NCBI RefSeq assembly: GCF_037975215.1
Contig: NZ_CP150239.1
Span: forward strand, 2,704,001-2,768,000
From: Solibacillus sp. FSL R5-0449
GTDB lineage: Bacteria > Bacillota > Bacilli > Bacillales_A > Planococcaceae
Length of the DNA stretch: 64,000 nt
Direction: 5' to 3'
Position numbers and translations under genes: made by a program. A model generated the notes under the pieces. That model had not been told where the DNA came from and made no database searches. It saw nothing but the letters and a program-made list of their open reading frames with translations. Positions 10,466 to 18,697 of this stretch are shown here, in pieces (within the stretch, counting starts at the first letter, position 1; the number at the start of each line of letters is the position of its first letter).

Positions 10466-11668
10466 TTAAATATCCTTCAGTTGCTCTGTATCGATGCCCA
10501 TTGCGCGAAGCATTGTCTGGAATTTCGCACCTGTCTCAGCCAATTCTTCTTCAGGCTTCGATTCGCCCATAACGCCTGCTCCCGCAAATAACCGCAATGA
10601 ATCGCCATTTGCCTCTGCACAGCGAATCGTCACAACCCATTCCCCATCGCCTTCAGCATCACACCAACCGACTGTGCCTGTAAAGAAGCCTCGGTCAAAC
10701 GGTTCAATTTCTGTGATTGCCTGTCTTGCCTTTTCCGTTGGTGCGCCACAAACAGCTGGTGTAGGCTGCAGGGCAATAGCTAAATCCAACGATGAGATAT
10801 CCGCTTTCAGGAGCTCACCTTTAATGACAGTCGAAAGATGCATCATCGTTTCCGTATACACGACTGACGGTTTTTCCGGGACTTCCATCGTTTTTAGTAA
10901 TGGACGCAATCCCTTGACGACCGCTTCCACTACGACCGCATGCTCATGTAAATCCTTTGGTGACGAAAGCAGTTCCGCTTCACGTCTTTGGTTCTCTACC
11001 GGATCTTCACTTCTAGGTCTTGAGCCGGCTAATGGATTCGCAATGGCGTACATCCCTTGTCTTGAAACAAGCAGCTCCGGACTAGCCCCGATGAGCGAAG
11101 CTTTTTGATTTCCGGTTTCAATCGGCGCTGCAAACGTATATCCATGTTTGTTTTGATACGCAAGATTTCGTAACAGCTGCGGAAGGTCGATCGGCTCATT
11201 GAGACTTACTTCCAGTGAACGTGCCAGCACAATTTTATCGAGTTCGCCGCATTTTATTCTTTCAATGCCTTGCATGACACCCTGCTTATAGTGCTCTGGT
11301 GATGGATTGGATACGAGCCGATTCACAGTAACAGATGCTGAAGTGGTCACTGCCCTTTCCTCCTGCTGCAATGATGGTGCGATTTGGATAGATTCCGGAA
11401 CAAGTAAACATGCCTTTTTATAGTAATCAAATGGCACCGCGCCCGTTACAACAGGTCGTGGATGTCCTTGTTCTTTCGCCTTCTTCAACGCGCTCGCCAC
11501 CCTATAGGACAATCCTTCCATCTGGTTTTGACGTGCTTCACCCGCTGGCACGTGCATGAATGAACCTTTGCCTAATATCGTTCTTTTTGGTGTTTCAATG
11601 AAAAAGTCACCAACTTCATACTCATCTAAAAGTTCTTGTTCGATTAGTGCCTTTTGTTTGCTAACCAT
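10466..11668 (-). CDS. dhbC: Isochorismate synthase DhbC
   Basis: 400-residue member of the chorismate-utilising family that converts chorismate to isochorismate, the first step of 2,3-dihydroxybenzoate synthesis. Seen: the KIVLAR segment, GASPELLVSRQG, the PLAGSRPRS block, the MMHLSTVIKGEL block and TPAVCGAPTEKA, all family hallmarks. I start it at the ATG at 11668 because an AGGAGCGG sits 4-5 bases upstream. The longer frame back to 11752 would overlap dhbA and has no ribosome site. The length fits DhbC (398). Confidence 0.93.
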   Translation of the reverse strand: MVSKQKALIEQELLDEYEVGDFFIETPKRTILGKGSFMHVPAGEARQNQMEGLSYRVASALKKAKEQGHPRPVVTGAVPFDYYKKACLLVPESIQIAPSLQQEERAVTTSASVTVNRLVSNPSPEHYKQGVMQGIERIKCGELDKIVLARSLEVSLNEPIDLPQLLRNLAYQNKHGYTFAAPIETGNQKASLIGASPELLVSRQGMYAIANPLAGSRPRSEDPVENQRREAELLSSPKDLHEHAVVVEAVVKGLRPLLKTMEVPEKPSVVYTETMMHLSTVIKGELLKADISSLDLAIALQPTPAVCGAPTEKARQAITEIEPFDRGFFTGTVGWCDAEGDGEWVVTIRCAEANGDSLRLFAGAGVMGESKPEEELAETGAKFQTMLRAMGIDTEQLKDI

Positions 11669-11714
11669 ATTACCGCTCCTTTTCGTTTCACTGCTCTGAA
11701 TTTGAAAGACATAC

Positions 11715-12503
11715 TTAACTCGCTCCCAATGTCGCGCCGCCATCCACGACAAGGTTGCTCATCGTAATATGGCTTGAGTACTCGGACAGGAAAAACAGAA
11801 TCGCGCCGACAATATTGTCCGGTTGTGCAATTTTTTTCAGCGGAATCCCTACTTTATACGTTTCAGGCATTCCTTTAATCATAACTTCAGCTCCATCATC
11901 ATCGGACCACATCGAACGTTGCATGTCCGTATCCGTCGAGCCCGGTGAAACGATATTGCAGCGTATATTATGCTCTGCCAGCTCTAGACCAAGACATTTT
12001 GTAAACATGACCGTTGCCGCTTTTGATGCTGCATAGGCCGCCATCGAAATTCTCGGTACACTAGCGGCATTGGATCCGACTGTTACAATTGAACCTGCAT
12101 TTCTTTGAATCATATAACGGCTTACCGCTCTTGAAACATAAAACACACCTGTCGTATTAATTGAAAAAACCCTTGCCCAGTCACAGTCAGTACATGATCC
12201 AACCGGTCCTGTAGTCAACGTACCTGCTACATTGACGAGCATTTCGATTGGTCCGATTTCGTTTTCCACTTTCTCGACAACTGCATCAATGGCGTTACTA
12301 TCCCCGACATCTGCAGGATAGGCGAAAACTTCGTGGCCCTGCTCTATTAAACCATTCACATGGCTTCTCAATTTCTCCTCGTTATAATCTATTGCAGCAA
12401 CTTTTACTCCTAATGTAGCCAAGCTTTTGACAAGGCTTGCGCCAATTCCCTGGGCCCCACCTGTCACAAGTGCAACTTTCCCTCTTAACTCCTGAAAGTT
12501 CAC
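11715..12503 (-). CDS. dhbA: 2,3-dihydro-2,3-dihydroxybenzoate dehydrogenase DhbA
   Basis: 262-residue short-chain dehydrogenase that oxidises dihydro-DHB to 2,3-dihydroxybenzoate with NAD+. Rossmann motif GGAQGIGA, catalytic YAASK and NVAG are visible. The GTG start at 12503 is chosen because AAGGAAG lies upstream and the residues that follow (NFQELRGKVALVTGG) match the usual N terminus; an in-frame ATG at 12572 would start inside the Fur box. First gene of the leftward dhb operon. Confidence 0.92.
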   Translation of the reverse strand: MNFQELRGKVALVTGGAQGIGASLVKSLATLGVKVAAIDYNEEKLRSHVNGLIEQGHEVFAYPADVGDSNAIDAVVEKVENEIGPIEMLVNVAGTLTTGPVGSCTDCDWARVFSINTTGVFYVSRAVSRYMIQRNAGSIVTVGSNAASVPRISMAAYAASKAATVMFTKCLGLELAEHNIRCNIVSPGSTDTDMQRSMWSDDDGAEVMIKGMPETYKVGIPLKKIAQPDNIVGAILFFLSEYSSHITMSNLVVDGGATLGAS

Positions 12504-12570
12504 TTCAACACTTCCTTTCACGTATACAGTTATGTAAAGACAGCTTGATTTCTTATTAGAATTAACAATC

Positions 12571-12589
12571 AATAATGATAATCATTATC
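12571..12589. promoter_or_regulatory. Fur box in front of dhbA
   Basis: AATAATGATAATCATTATC matches the classical 19-bp Fur consensus at 18 of 19 positions and forms a 7-1-7 style palindrome. It lies just downstream of the predicted dhbA start point, so Fur-Fe would block transcription when iron is plentiful. Confidence 0.93.
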
Positions 12590-12606
12590 AATTGATTCTA
12601 TTAGCA

Positions 12607-12635
12607 ATGATAGGCCTAACATTTTACAACGTCAA
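12607..12635 (-). promoter_or_regulatory. SigA-type promoter of dhbACB
   Basis: On the minus strand TTGACG (12635-12630) and TATCAT (12612-12607) are separated by 17 bases. The start point would fall near 12600, immediately upstream of the Fur box. Confidence 0.75.
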
Positions 12636-12639
12636 GAGA

Positions 12640-13007
12640 CATTCAAACATTCCAACAGAAAGACCTAAGTTTTGGTTTAGCGCTGATTTAGAGAAGTAAT
12701 ATTCAGTATTTTTGAACAATTTATAAGGAAAACTGCGTTAATTAAATCCAAATAAAGGAATAAATATGAACTTCCTCTCCTCTATATGTAGTCTTATTAA
12801 TTCATTACTGACCTGTAGTGAGATATCATTGTGTAAATATTTTGCCAGAATTACTTTCTTGGATAAGAGAACGATAGGAATATGGTAATACCGACAGTAG
12901 GCGAACACAATCTCTTTAACGGTTCAAGAATCATTCAATGTTCCCTGCTTGTAACAGTCCGAGCGCGTCTGCAGCCAGTACCAAATCCGTTTTCTGAATA
13001 GTGACAG
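12640..13007. other. Gene-poor intergenic stretch
   Basis: No convincing gene. The only candidate is a 40-codon frame at 12766-12888 (+) with AAAGGA upstream; its cysteine- and serine-rich content gives no protein-like pattern and I do not call it. The stretch ends in a clear + strand terminator that has no + strand gene in front of it, so a small untranslated RNA is possible. Confidence 0.4.
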
Positions 13008-13049
13008 GCTGACCATTGCTGAATTTTCGGGTTATGGTCAGCTTTTTTA
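13008..13049 (+). terminator. Orphan + strand terminator
   Basis: GGCTGACCAT and ATGGTCAGC pair around a 17-base loop, followed by six T. No + strand coding gene lies within the preceding 4.7 kb, so it ends either an unrecognised small RNA or a leader of the next gene. Confidence 0.75.
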
Positions 13050-13112
13050 TTTATTATTCCCTTCATATATGGTTCAATTATAGAACAAACGTTCCAATAA
13101 GAGGTGAAGTTT

Positions 13113-13868
13113 ATGGACATCGAACGGCTGCATATCCGCATCATGATTACATGCTCGATTGTGGGCTTTGCCAAACATGAAGCATTGGCCGCGAGCTATC
13201 CGGCAGAAGCAATTGATGAACTGGAACAGCACGGCTATATTGCCCGAACGCGCTATGGCCATTATTACAATACGAAGCTCGCCGTACAGTATTTAAGAAA
13301 GTTTATTACAACGTACAGTCCACGGTTAAAGGTTGCGGAGATGGTGGATCTGTTGGAGCATGCGCCTGAATATGTCGTCGTTGATATTGAAACGACGGGA
13401 GGTTCAGCTGCCAGAGGTGATAAAATCGTGGAGATCGCTGCGCTAAAAATACGTAATGGAGAAGCGGTGGATCTTTTTCACCGGTTTGTGAATCCGGAAA
13501 AACCAATCAAAAATTCTCATATTCATGGGATTACAAATGAACGTGTGAAAAAAGAGCAAACGATCTCCCCTGTCATTCGCTCCTTTAAAGATTTTTTAGC
13601 GGATTTGCCGATTGTCAGTCACCATATCGGGTTTGACTGGTACAGCTTTCTCGCACTCGAGTTTTTCCGAAATGGCATTCGCCCAACGAATCCGGCTGCC
13701 TGTACGGTACTGCTTGCACGCAAATATTTGGACAGCCCGAAGAATAATTTAAATGTCATTGCCGAAACATATCACATCCCGCTTCTTAACCACCATACTG
13801 CTGATGCGGATGCGATTTGTGCCAATGAAATACTGCAACTGATTTTGAAAAAAGCGACTGCACAGTAA
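13113..13868 (+). CDS. DEDDh 3'-5' exonuclease (Pol III epsilon-like)
   Basis: 251-residue protein. The first ~75 residues resemble a winged-helix segment. The exonuclease domain follows: motif I VVDIETTGG, a HGITNERV segment, motif II HHIGFDWYSF and motif III HHTADADA, giving the D-E-D-D-h catalytic set. This is the DnaQ/epsilon fold; such stand-alone enzymes act in DNA repair or processing. The ATG at 13113 follows GAGGTG by 6 bases; the in-frame GTG at 13104 lies inside that ribosome site. Confidence 0.85.
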   Translation: MDIERLHIRIMITCSIVGFAKHEALAASYPAEAIDELEQHGYIARTRYGHYYNTKLAVQYLRKFITTYSPRLKVAEMVDLLEHAPEYVVVDIETTGGSAARGDKIVEIAALKIRNGEAVDLFHRFVNPEKPIKNSHIHGITNERVKKEQTISPVIRSFKDFLADLPIVSHHIGFDWYSFLALEFFRNGIRPTNPAACTVLLARKYLDSPKNNLNVIAETYHIPLLNHHTADADAICANEILQLILKKATAQ

Positions 13869-13910
13869 GAGTTGACGTTTCTATTTGTGCGATCGCTTTT
13901 TGTTTTGGGG

Positions 13911-14092
13911 TTTTATTAGAAGAGTTGGGGCGGTTATTAGAAAATGTTGGCCGGGTATTAAAATATTGGGGTGCATTATTTGAAGATGTCTGCTGTTTAT
14001 TAGAACAACTCATTGGTATATTAGAAAGTCGCTCTTTTATTAGAACATTTTTTTGTTTATTAGAACAATGCAGGTCGTAATTAGAACTCTGT
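13911..14092 (+). repeat. TATTAGAA array 1 (nine units, 21-bp period)
   Basis: Nine copies or variants of TATTAGAA start at about 13914, 13935, 13956, 13977, 13998, 14019, 14038, 14058 and 14079. Spacing is 21 bp except 19 and 20 near the end. Each core is usually followed by a semi-conserved (C/G)A(T/A)T and then variable bases. The fourth unit is the variant TATTTGAA. The array fills the gap between the exonuclease gene and a membrane protein gene. See findings. Confidence 0.92.
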
Positions 14093-14144
14093 TTAAAACT
14101 ATTTCCAGTCGTCGTCGTAGAATATAACAAATGGAGGTGGAGAA

Positions 14145-14945
14145 ATGAGGAACTTCTCTTTATATATGATGTTTATCGGGATATTGACCACTGCTATAAG
14201 CGGGAACTGGATCATCCTTAATTATGAAAATGTCATAGATTATCCGAAAGCTTCCTATGTTGTTTTCGGAATCGGGTTAGCGGTTGTAGGAGGCACATTT
14301 GTCATGAGTCGTCTCTTCAGTTACCTGCAGCCGGAAAAAGTACATCTGAAAGATAAACGGGATGCTTTGAACGAATGGCTCATGACGAATCTGCCCTTTA
14401 ATAAATGGGTGATCGGCCTCGTTATTCTCCCGCTTGTAATCGCACCATTTTATAGCTGGCTGCTGCTTTTTACGATGCTGGAATGGTATTTGTTTTCGGG
14501 GCTTGTAGTAGCCGGTATCATTTACATGCTGAAAGGTGAAAGAACCGAAGACGATGCGGACTGGGAGTATCACGGGAAGACAAAAGTGATGCTTGACCTG
14601 ATCGACTACCGCAAACATCCGTTTAATATTTCGCTTATTCTCTACATTCTGGTCATTGTCAGTTTTGTGTTGAGCAAGGGATTGGATATTCCGCTCTATA
14701 TGGAAACAGGCGGCAACCCGCGCTACGTTACTTCTTTGCCTTCGATTTCATTTTTAATGTCTTCCTTAATGGTCGTGAGTACGTTTATTTATATTATCAG
14801 TCACGGGGACTTCTTTGGTTTTCATAAAGCTGAATTAAGTGATGAAAGAGTTATGCTCGTCCACTTTGCAGAAATTATTGTATGTGGTGCTACTCTGTTT
14901 ATTTTAATTTTTACATTAATCAATGCGCTATATGCATATTTTTAA
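14145..14945 (+). CDS. Unrecognised multi-pass membrane protein
   Basis: 266 residues with about six to seven hydrophobic segments: two at the N terminus, a charged cytoplasmic-looking stretch (residues 65-85), two more near 90-130, a charged loop (GERTEDDADW), then segments near 165, 205 and 245. I do not recognise the family and see no catalytic motif. It follows array 1 closely (about 50 bp) and has a GGAGG ribosome site. The next gene, a cupin protein, is on the same strand 80 bp downstream; nothing links the two in function. Confidence 0.75.
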   Translation: MRNFSLYMMFIGILTTAISGNWIILNYENVIDYPKASYVVFGIGLAVVGGTFVMSRLFSYLQPEKVHLKDKRDALNEWLMTNLPFNKWVIGLVILPLVIAPFYSWLLLFTMLEWYLFSGLVVAGIIYMLKGERTEDDADWEYHGKTKVMLDLIDYRKHPFNISLILYILVIVSFVLSKGLDIPLYMETGGNPRYVTSLPSISFLMSSLMVVSTFIYIISHGDFFGFHKAELSDERVMLVHFAEIIVCGATLFILIFTLINALYAYF

Positions 14946-15024
14946 GTGGCGTGCTACTATCGGCAATAGGCACACCCCGTTAAATTATCGCATACTTTAA
15001 CTACAATAAAAAAGAGGTGAACGA

Positions 15025-15591
15025 TTGAATCCGAATCATGTTTCAGCGCAACCGCAGTTTACATTCGATCTTAATAAAAACCCGTTGTTCATTAAAGACC
15101 AGCATAATTTTATTAATGTAATGGGTGTCAACCAGTTGAATACGCTGGATAATATATCGCTGCTTGATATTTATTTGAGTGCCAATAATGTCATTGAGCC
15201 GCACTACCATCAAAATGCGGCGGAACTTGTTTACTGTATCACGGGAAGGGCGATTGTTTCGATTTTGAATCCTTTTACGAAACAGCTGATGCATTTTCCG
15301 ATTAGCCCCGGTCAAGTGGCGAACGTTCCTCAAGGGTGGTGGCATTACGAAGTTGCTACGCAAAACAACACGCATCTGCTTGCCATTTTTAATGCTCCGA
15401 CACCTGAAGTGATTTTAGGTTCCGACCTGCTTAAGCTGACACCGGCAAATATTATGGCCCATACTTATGGCATGAATGAAAATCTGTGGCAGCAGGCAGT
15501 TGCACCTGTCCGACCTAATACTTTCATCGGTCCGCCAAACCCTTGGCAGCACGCCCAGCCCGCTAATTATGGCGGCGGATATGAGCAGTGA
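15025..15591 (+). CDS. Cupin-domain protein
   Basis: 188 residues starting at TTG after AAAGAGGTG. The middle is a single cupin barrel: PHYHQNAAELVYCITG gives the first metal-binding motif (two His and Glu), and VPQGWWHY with a later His the second. The C-terminal 50 residues are proline- and asparagine-rich. It resembles the oxalate-decarboxylase/germin type of cupin seen in Bacillales, but the substrate cannot be told. Confidence 0.8.
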   Translation: MNPNHVSAQPQFTFDLNKNPLFIKDQHNFINVMGVNQLNTLDNISLLDIYLSANNVIEPHYHQNAAELVYCITGRAIVSILNPFTKQLMHFPISPGQVANVPQGWWHYEVATQNNTHLLAIFNAPTPEVILGSDLLKLTPANIMAHTYGMNENLWQQAVAPVRPNTFIGPPNPWQHAQPANYGGGYEQ

Positions 15592-15703
15592 TTGCACTCG
15601 GTCAAAGGGAGTAAGTTTCAAAAAAGTGCTTGCATTGTGAAGTGGTCATGTTATGATTATTGTGAAATTAACCTAATATTGGAAGCAGATAATCTGCTCG
15701 TCA

Positions 15704-15780
15704 AACTACTAGGGGCGCCTTTTGGCTGAGAAGTACCCTTTGCACCTGATCTAGGTAATACTAGCGTAGGAAAGTAGTGT
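15704..15780 (+). ncRNA. TPP riboswitch
   Basis: The THI-box core is present: AGGGGCGCC followed by TGGCTGAGA, then CCCTTTGCACCTGATCTAGG, and the closing GCGTAGGAAAGTAGTG. It precedes thiW, a thiazole uptake gene, and is followed by an intrinsic terminator at 15817-15847, so thiamine pyrophosphate should stop transcription of thiW. Confidence 0.95.
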
Positions 15781-15816
15781 CGATTCCCTATTTTTATTTT
15801 TTTTATAGGCTACGAT

Positions 15817-15847
15817 ACCACTTTCTTCATTGAAAGTGGTTTTTTTG
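15817..15847 (+). terminator. Riboswitch-controlled terminator of thiW
   Basis: ACCACTTTC and GAAAGTGGT pair around six bases and run into eight T. It lies between the TPP aptamer and the thiW ribosome site. Confidence 0.9.
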
Positions 15848-15872
15848 TTGCAAAAATTAATGTAAAGGATGG

Positions 15873-16382
15873 ATGGTTGAAATGAATAAAACGAGAAAGC
15901 TTACATACTCCGCGATTATAGCAGCGATTACAACGATTCTCAGCAGTATGGTGTATATCCCATTAGGATTCGCGAAAATTTTTCCGATACAGCATTTTGC
16001 CAATGTCGTCTCGGCCGTACTTCTCGGTCCATGGTATGCGGTATTGCAGGCGTTTCTTACATCAACGTTAAGAAACTTGATGGGGACAGGCAGTCTATTT
16101 GCTTACCCTGGAAGCATGATTGGTGCCCTTCTCGCGGCATTGTTGTTTGCGAAAACGAAGAAGCTGGCGTTTGCCGCTTTGGGTGAAGTGGTCGGGACAG
16201 GGTTACTTGGTGCAATGGCTACTTATCCGATTGCGATATTATTTTTAGGTCAGGAAGCGGCGCTGTTCGGTTTTGTCCCGGCCTTTATGATGAGTTCGTT
16301 TGCGGGTGCAATTTTAGGCTATGGCTTGCTGAAAGTGATGGTGAAAAACCGGGCGTTTGGCGGGATGCTTAATGCGGGGTGA
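15873..16382 (+). CDS. thiW: Thiazole ECF transporter substrate-binding protein ThiW
   Basis: 169-residue membrane protein with five to six hydrophobic segments. The IPLGFAKIFPIQHFANVV stretch and the LRNLMGTGS loop are typical of ThiW, the S component that takes up the hydroxyethylthiazole precursor of thiamine with the shared ECF module. The upstream TPP riboswitch supports this strongly. ATG codons at 15873 and 15882 are both possible starts; the ribosome site AAAGGATGG suits either. Confidence 0.92.
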   Translation: MVEMNKTRKLTYSAIIAAITTILSSMVYIPLGFAKIFPIQHFANVVSAVLLGPWYAVLQAFLTSTLRNLMGTGSLFAYPGSMIGALLAALLFAKTKKLAFAALGEVVGTGLLGAMATYPIAILFLGQEAALFGFVPAFMMSSFAGAILGYGLLKVMVKNRAFGGMLNAG

Positions 16383-16398
16383 GTCGCTGAGGTTGGGG

Positions 16399-16766
16399 CG
16401 GTTTTATTAGAAGATTTTCGGTGGTTATTAGAACATTTGGGTGGGTTATTAGAACAATTTTTTGCTAGAGAATTTTTTGTATTATTGTATCGATTTTATT
16501 AGAAGAATTGGTGCGGTTATTAGAACTTTTGCGGGTTATATTAGAACAATTTATTTATAGAGATCTGTTTTCACCGGCTTACCGATTTTATTAGAAGATT
16601 TGAGCGTTTATTAGAACTTCCGGGCGGGATATTTGAAGATCTGCGGACGATATTAGAACATATGACAGACTTATTAGAACAACCGATACTTATATTAGAA
16701 CATCTCACTTTTATTAGAAGATTATAAAATATATTAGAACAACTCAGACCTTTATTAGAAAATGAA
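16399..16766 (+). repeat. TATTAGAA array 2 (about 15 units, with ~92-bp blocks)
   Basis: Motif cores lie at about 16405, 16426, 16447, 16497, 16519, 16539, 16588, 16609, 16630 (TATTTGAA), 16651, 16672, 16693, 16712, 16732 and 16753. A higher-order block of 91-92 bp starts at 16405, 16497 and 16588; each block opens with TTTTATTAGAAGA, and the first two close with a decayed unit. The last four cores show the same 19-20-21 spacing as the other arrays. It lies between thiW and a convergent VOC gene. Confidence 0.92.
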
Positions 16767-16803
16767 GAGCCGGGTATCAATCAACGCATGACACCCGGCT
16801 CAT
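16765..16803. terminator. Inverted repeat, probable terminator
   Basis: GAGCCGGGTATCA and TGACACCCGGCTC pair around eight bases at the end of array 2, between it and the VOC gene. The T tract is weak on both strands, so termination is likely but not certain. Confidence 0.6.
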
Positions 16804-16807
16804 TTCA

Positions 16808-17203
16808 TTAAGCTAAATTAATCTGCCACGACACGCCGTAACGGTCATTGAGCCAGCCGAACTTCTTACTGAAACCGTAATCCCCGATTGGCATTAGCGG
16901 ATGGCCGCCTTCAAGCAGTTTTTCATACAGATAGTCGGTTTCCTCTTCTGTATCACATGTAATAAAAATAGAAAACGACGGGGTGAAGTCAAATTCATGT
17001 TTCAAATTGCTGTCAATGCACATAAATTCCTGACCTTTTATTGAAAAAGTCGCTTGCATGACTGTTCCTTCGTCTCCGCCTTCGTTTGCTCCATAGCGGA
17101 CAATGCTCGTAATTTCCGCGTCCTCGATTACGGATGTGTAGAAGTTCATTGCTTCTTCTGCAACACCGCCTTGAAACATTAAAAATGGTTTTGCGCTTTT
17201 CAT
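16808..17203 (-). CDS. VOC-family protein (PhnB/glyoxalase-like)
   Basis: 131-residue single vicinal-oxygen-chelate fold protein of the PhnB/3-demethylubiquinone-methyltransferase-like group. Recognisable segments are KPFLMFQGGVAEEAMNFY at the N terminus, FMCIDSNLKHEF in the middle and FGWLNDRYGVSWQIN at the C terminus. Such proteins are widespread in Firmicutes and their substrates are mostly unknown. It stands alone, facing thiW and array 2. Confidence 0.85.
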   Translation of the reverse strand: MKSAKPFLMFQGGVAEEAMNFYTSVIEDAEITSIVRYGANEGGDEGTVMQATFSIKGQEFMCIDSNLKHEFDFTPSFSIFITCDTEEETDYLYEKLLEGGHPLMPIGDYGFSKKFGWLNDRYGVSWQINLA

Positions 17204-17388
17204 TGTACCCTTCCCCTTCTTAATTCAAATTTGCACCACTTCAATTTAGCCTATTTTAACCTTGTTTACGAACTTTTCCCCCTATAATTTAAATGGAATC
17301 TCCTAACTAGAAGATGCCTTTCGTTTAATATTTAAATTTTGCATTAACGGTGGGGGGTGGGGTGCCGAAAATGTTATATTTCACATAA

Positions 17389-17424
17389 AAAAGCCTCCTG
17401 CGAGATAGCCCTCACAGGAGACTT
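17389..17424 (-). terminator. Terminator after luxS
   Basis: On the minus strand CTCCTG pairs with CAGGAG inside a longer imperfect stem, followed by GCTTTTTT. It ends the transporter-luxS operon. Confidence 0.85.
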
Positions 17425-17434
17425 GCTTCATCAA

Positions 17435-17905
17435 TTATTCACCGAACACGATATGCCACTCAGCGCGGCCGGCTAAAAATTCTTCAGCCAATGCTTTTGC
17501 GCCTTCCAAGCTATGGCTTGCCGCCCAGCCGCATTGGACTTCATTGCATGCCGGAACAGAATCTGCCTTCAGCACATCCTGCAGGGTATTTTCGATAATC
17601 GTTAATACACCGTCATAGTCATTGTAGTTCAGTAATGCCAGGTAGAAGCCTGTTTGGCAGCCCATTGGCGATAAATCAACGACATCTTCACTATGGTTGC
17701 GGATACGGTCGGCCATTAAATGCTCCAAAGAGTGCAGTGACGGCATTTCCATATGTGCTTTGTTCGGCTGTTTGAAGCGGATATCGTATTTTGTTACGAC
17801 ATCGCCTTTCGCTCCTGTTTTCGTACCGGCAAGTCGTACGTATGGTGCCACTACTTTCGTATGGTCTAAATCAAAGCTCTCTACATTCGTTTTCTCTGTT
17901 GTCAT
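17435..17905 (-). CDS. luxS: S-ribosylhomocysteine lyase LuxS
   Basis: 156 residues, the usual LuxS length. The Fe/Zn site HSLEHLMA (H-x-x-E-H) and a second metal ligand Cys in NEVQCGWA are present, plus the conserved [11 protein letters not shown] segment with the catalytic Cys. It cleaves S-ribosylhomocysteine to homocysteine and the AI-2 precursor. It starts 15 bases after the ABC ATPase gene with a GGGGGA ribosome site, so it looks like the last gene of an amino-acid (probably cystine) uptake operon, linking sulfur uptake with methyl-cycle recycling. Confidence 0.95.
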   Translation of the reverse strand: MTTEKTNVESFDLDHTKVVAPYVRLAGTKTGAKGDVVTKYDIRFKQPNKAHMEMPSLHSLEHLMADRIRNHSEDVVDLSPMGCQTGFYLALLNYNDYDGVLTIIENTLQDVLKADSVPACNEVQCGWAASHSLEGAKALAEEFLAGRAEWHIVFGE

Positions 17906-17920
17906 GTTGAATCCCCCTAG

Positions 17921-18661
17921 TTAGATAAATTGCATAGATTTTATAAATTGCTGAATCCGTTCATTGTTATTCGCTGTAAAGAAGTTTTCGGTTATGCCGT
18001 CATAGCCGATCTCACCGTTTTCCAGAAATAAAATCCGGTCGGCCACTTCGCGCGCAAAATTCAGGTTATGTGTCACGATAATCATCGACTTGCCTTCTTC
18101 CGCTAAATCTTTCAGCACCTTCAGTACTTCTCCCTCAAGCTCGGGATCCAGTGCACTCGTCGGCTCATCGAACAGCAAAAACTGCGGCTCCATTGCCAAT
18201 GCTCTTGCGATGGCGACACGCTGCTGCTGCCCGCCGGATAATTGCGATGGATACTGGTCTGTTTTATGACTCAGGCCAACCTTCTCCAATAATTGCTGTG
18301 CCTTTTGTTTTGCAGCCGCTTTGTCTTTCCTTAAAACGGTAACCGGCCCTTCCATCACATTTTCAAGCACTTTCATATGCGGGAACAGATTGAAGCTTTG
18401 GAATACCATCGCCGTATTTTGGCGAATTGAAAGCAGGTTCTTCTGAGAAATCGGTTTGTTCAGTTCAACTGTCTGGTAGCCGACTGTCAAAACTCCCTTC
18501 TCAGGTCGCTCCAATAAATTGATGCAGCGTAACAGCGTTGATTTCCCTGAACCGGATGGACCTAAAATAACCGTTGTTTCGCCTTCATGAAATGTTAAAT
18601 TAATATTTTTCAATGCCTCGTTCTCGCCAAAGAACTTCGACATTTGCTGAAATTGTACGAT
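17921..18661 (-). CDS. Polar amino-acid ABC transporter ATPase (cystine type), ATC start
   Basis: About 246 residues. Walker A GPSGSGKST, Q-loop MVFQSFNLFPHM, signature LSGGQQQRVAIARAL, Walker B FLLFDEPTSALDPE and switch His in THN identify a polar amino-acid importer ATPase (TcyC/TcyN/GlnQ group). The first ATG (18643) is 25 bases from the ribosome site and would cut off the first beta strand (VQFQQM). GGAGG at 18673-18669 lies 7 bases from an ATC at 18661 and 4 bases from an ATT at 18664, so a rare AUC or AUU start is likely. Gene order binding protein, permease, ATPase, luxS. Confidence 0.88.
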   Translation of the reverse strand: MVQFQQMSKFFGENEALKNINLTFHEGETTVILGPSGSGKSTLLRCINLLERPEKGVLTVGYQTVELNKPISQKNLLSIRQNTAMVFQSFNLFPHMKVLENVMEGPVTVLRKDKAAAKQKAQQLLEKVGLSHKTDQYPSQLSGGQQQRVAIARALAMEPQFLLFDEPTSALDPELEGEVLKVLKDLAEEGKSMIIVTHNLNFAREVADRILFLENGEIGYDGITENFFTANNNERIQQFIKSMQFI

Positions 18662-18697
18662 AATAAGCCCTCCCTTCTAGCGCTACACCTGACAATC

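Noticed and set aside
12551-12566. TTATTAGAATTAAC near the dhbA Fur box as an array unit
   Set aside because: Single occurrence with no neighbour at 21 bp; expected by chance in AT-rich DNA. The same applies to 53167.
12766-12888. 40-codon frame with AAAGGA upstream
   Set aside because: Composition does not look like a protein and nothing else supports it; left as an uncalled possibility.
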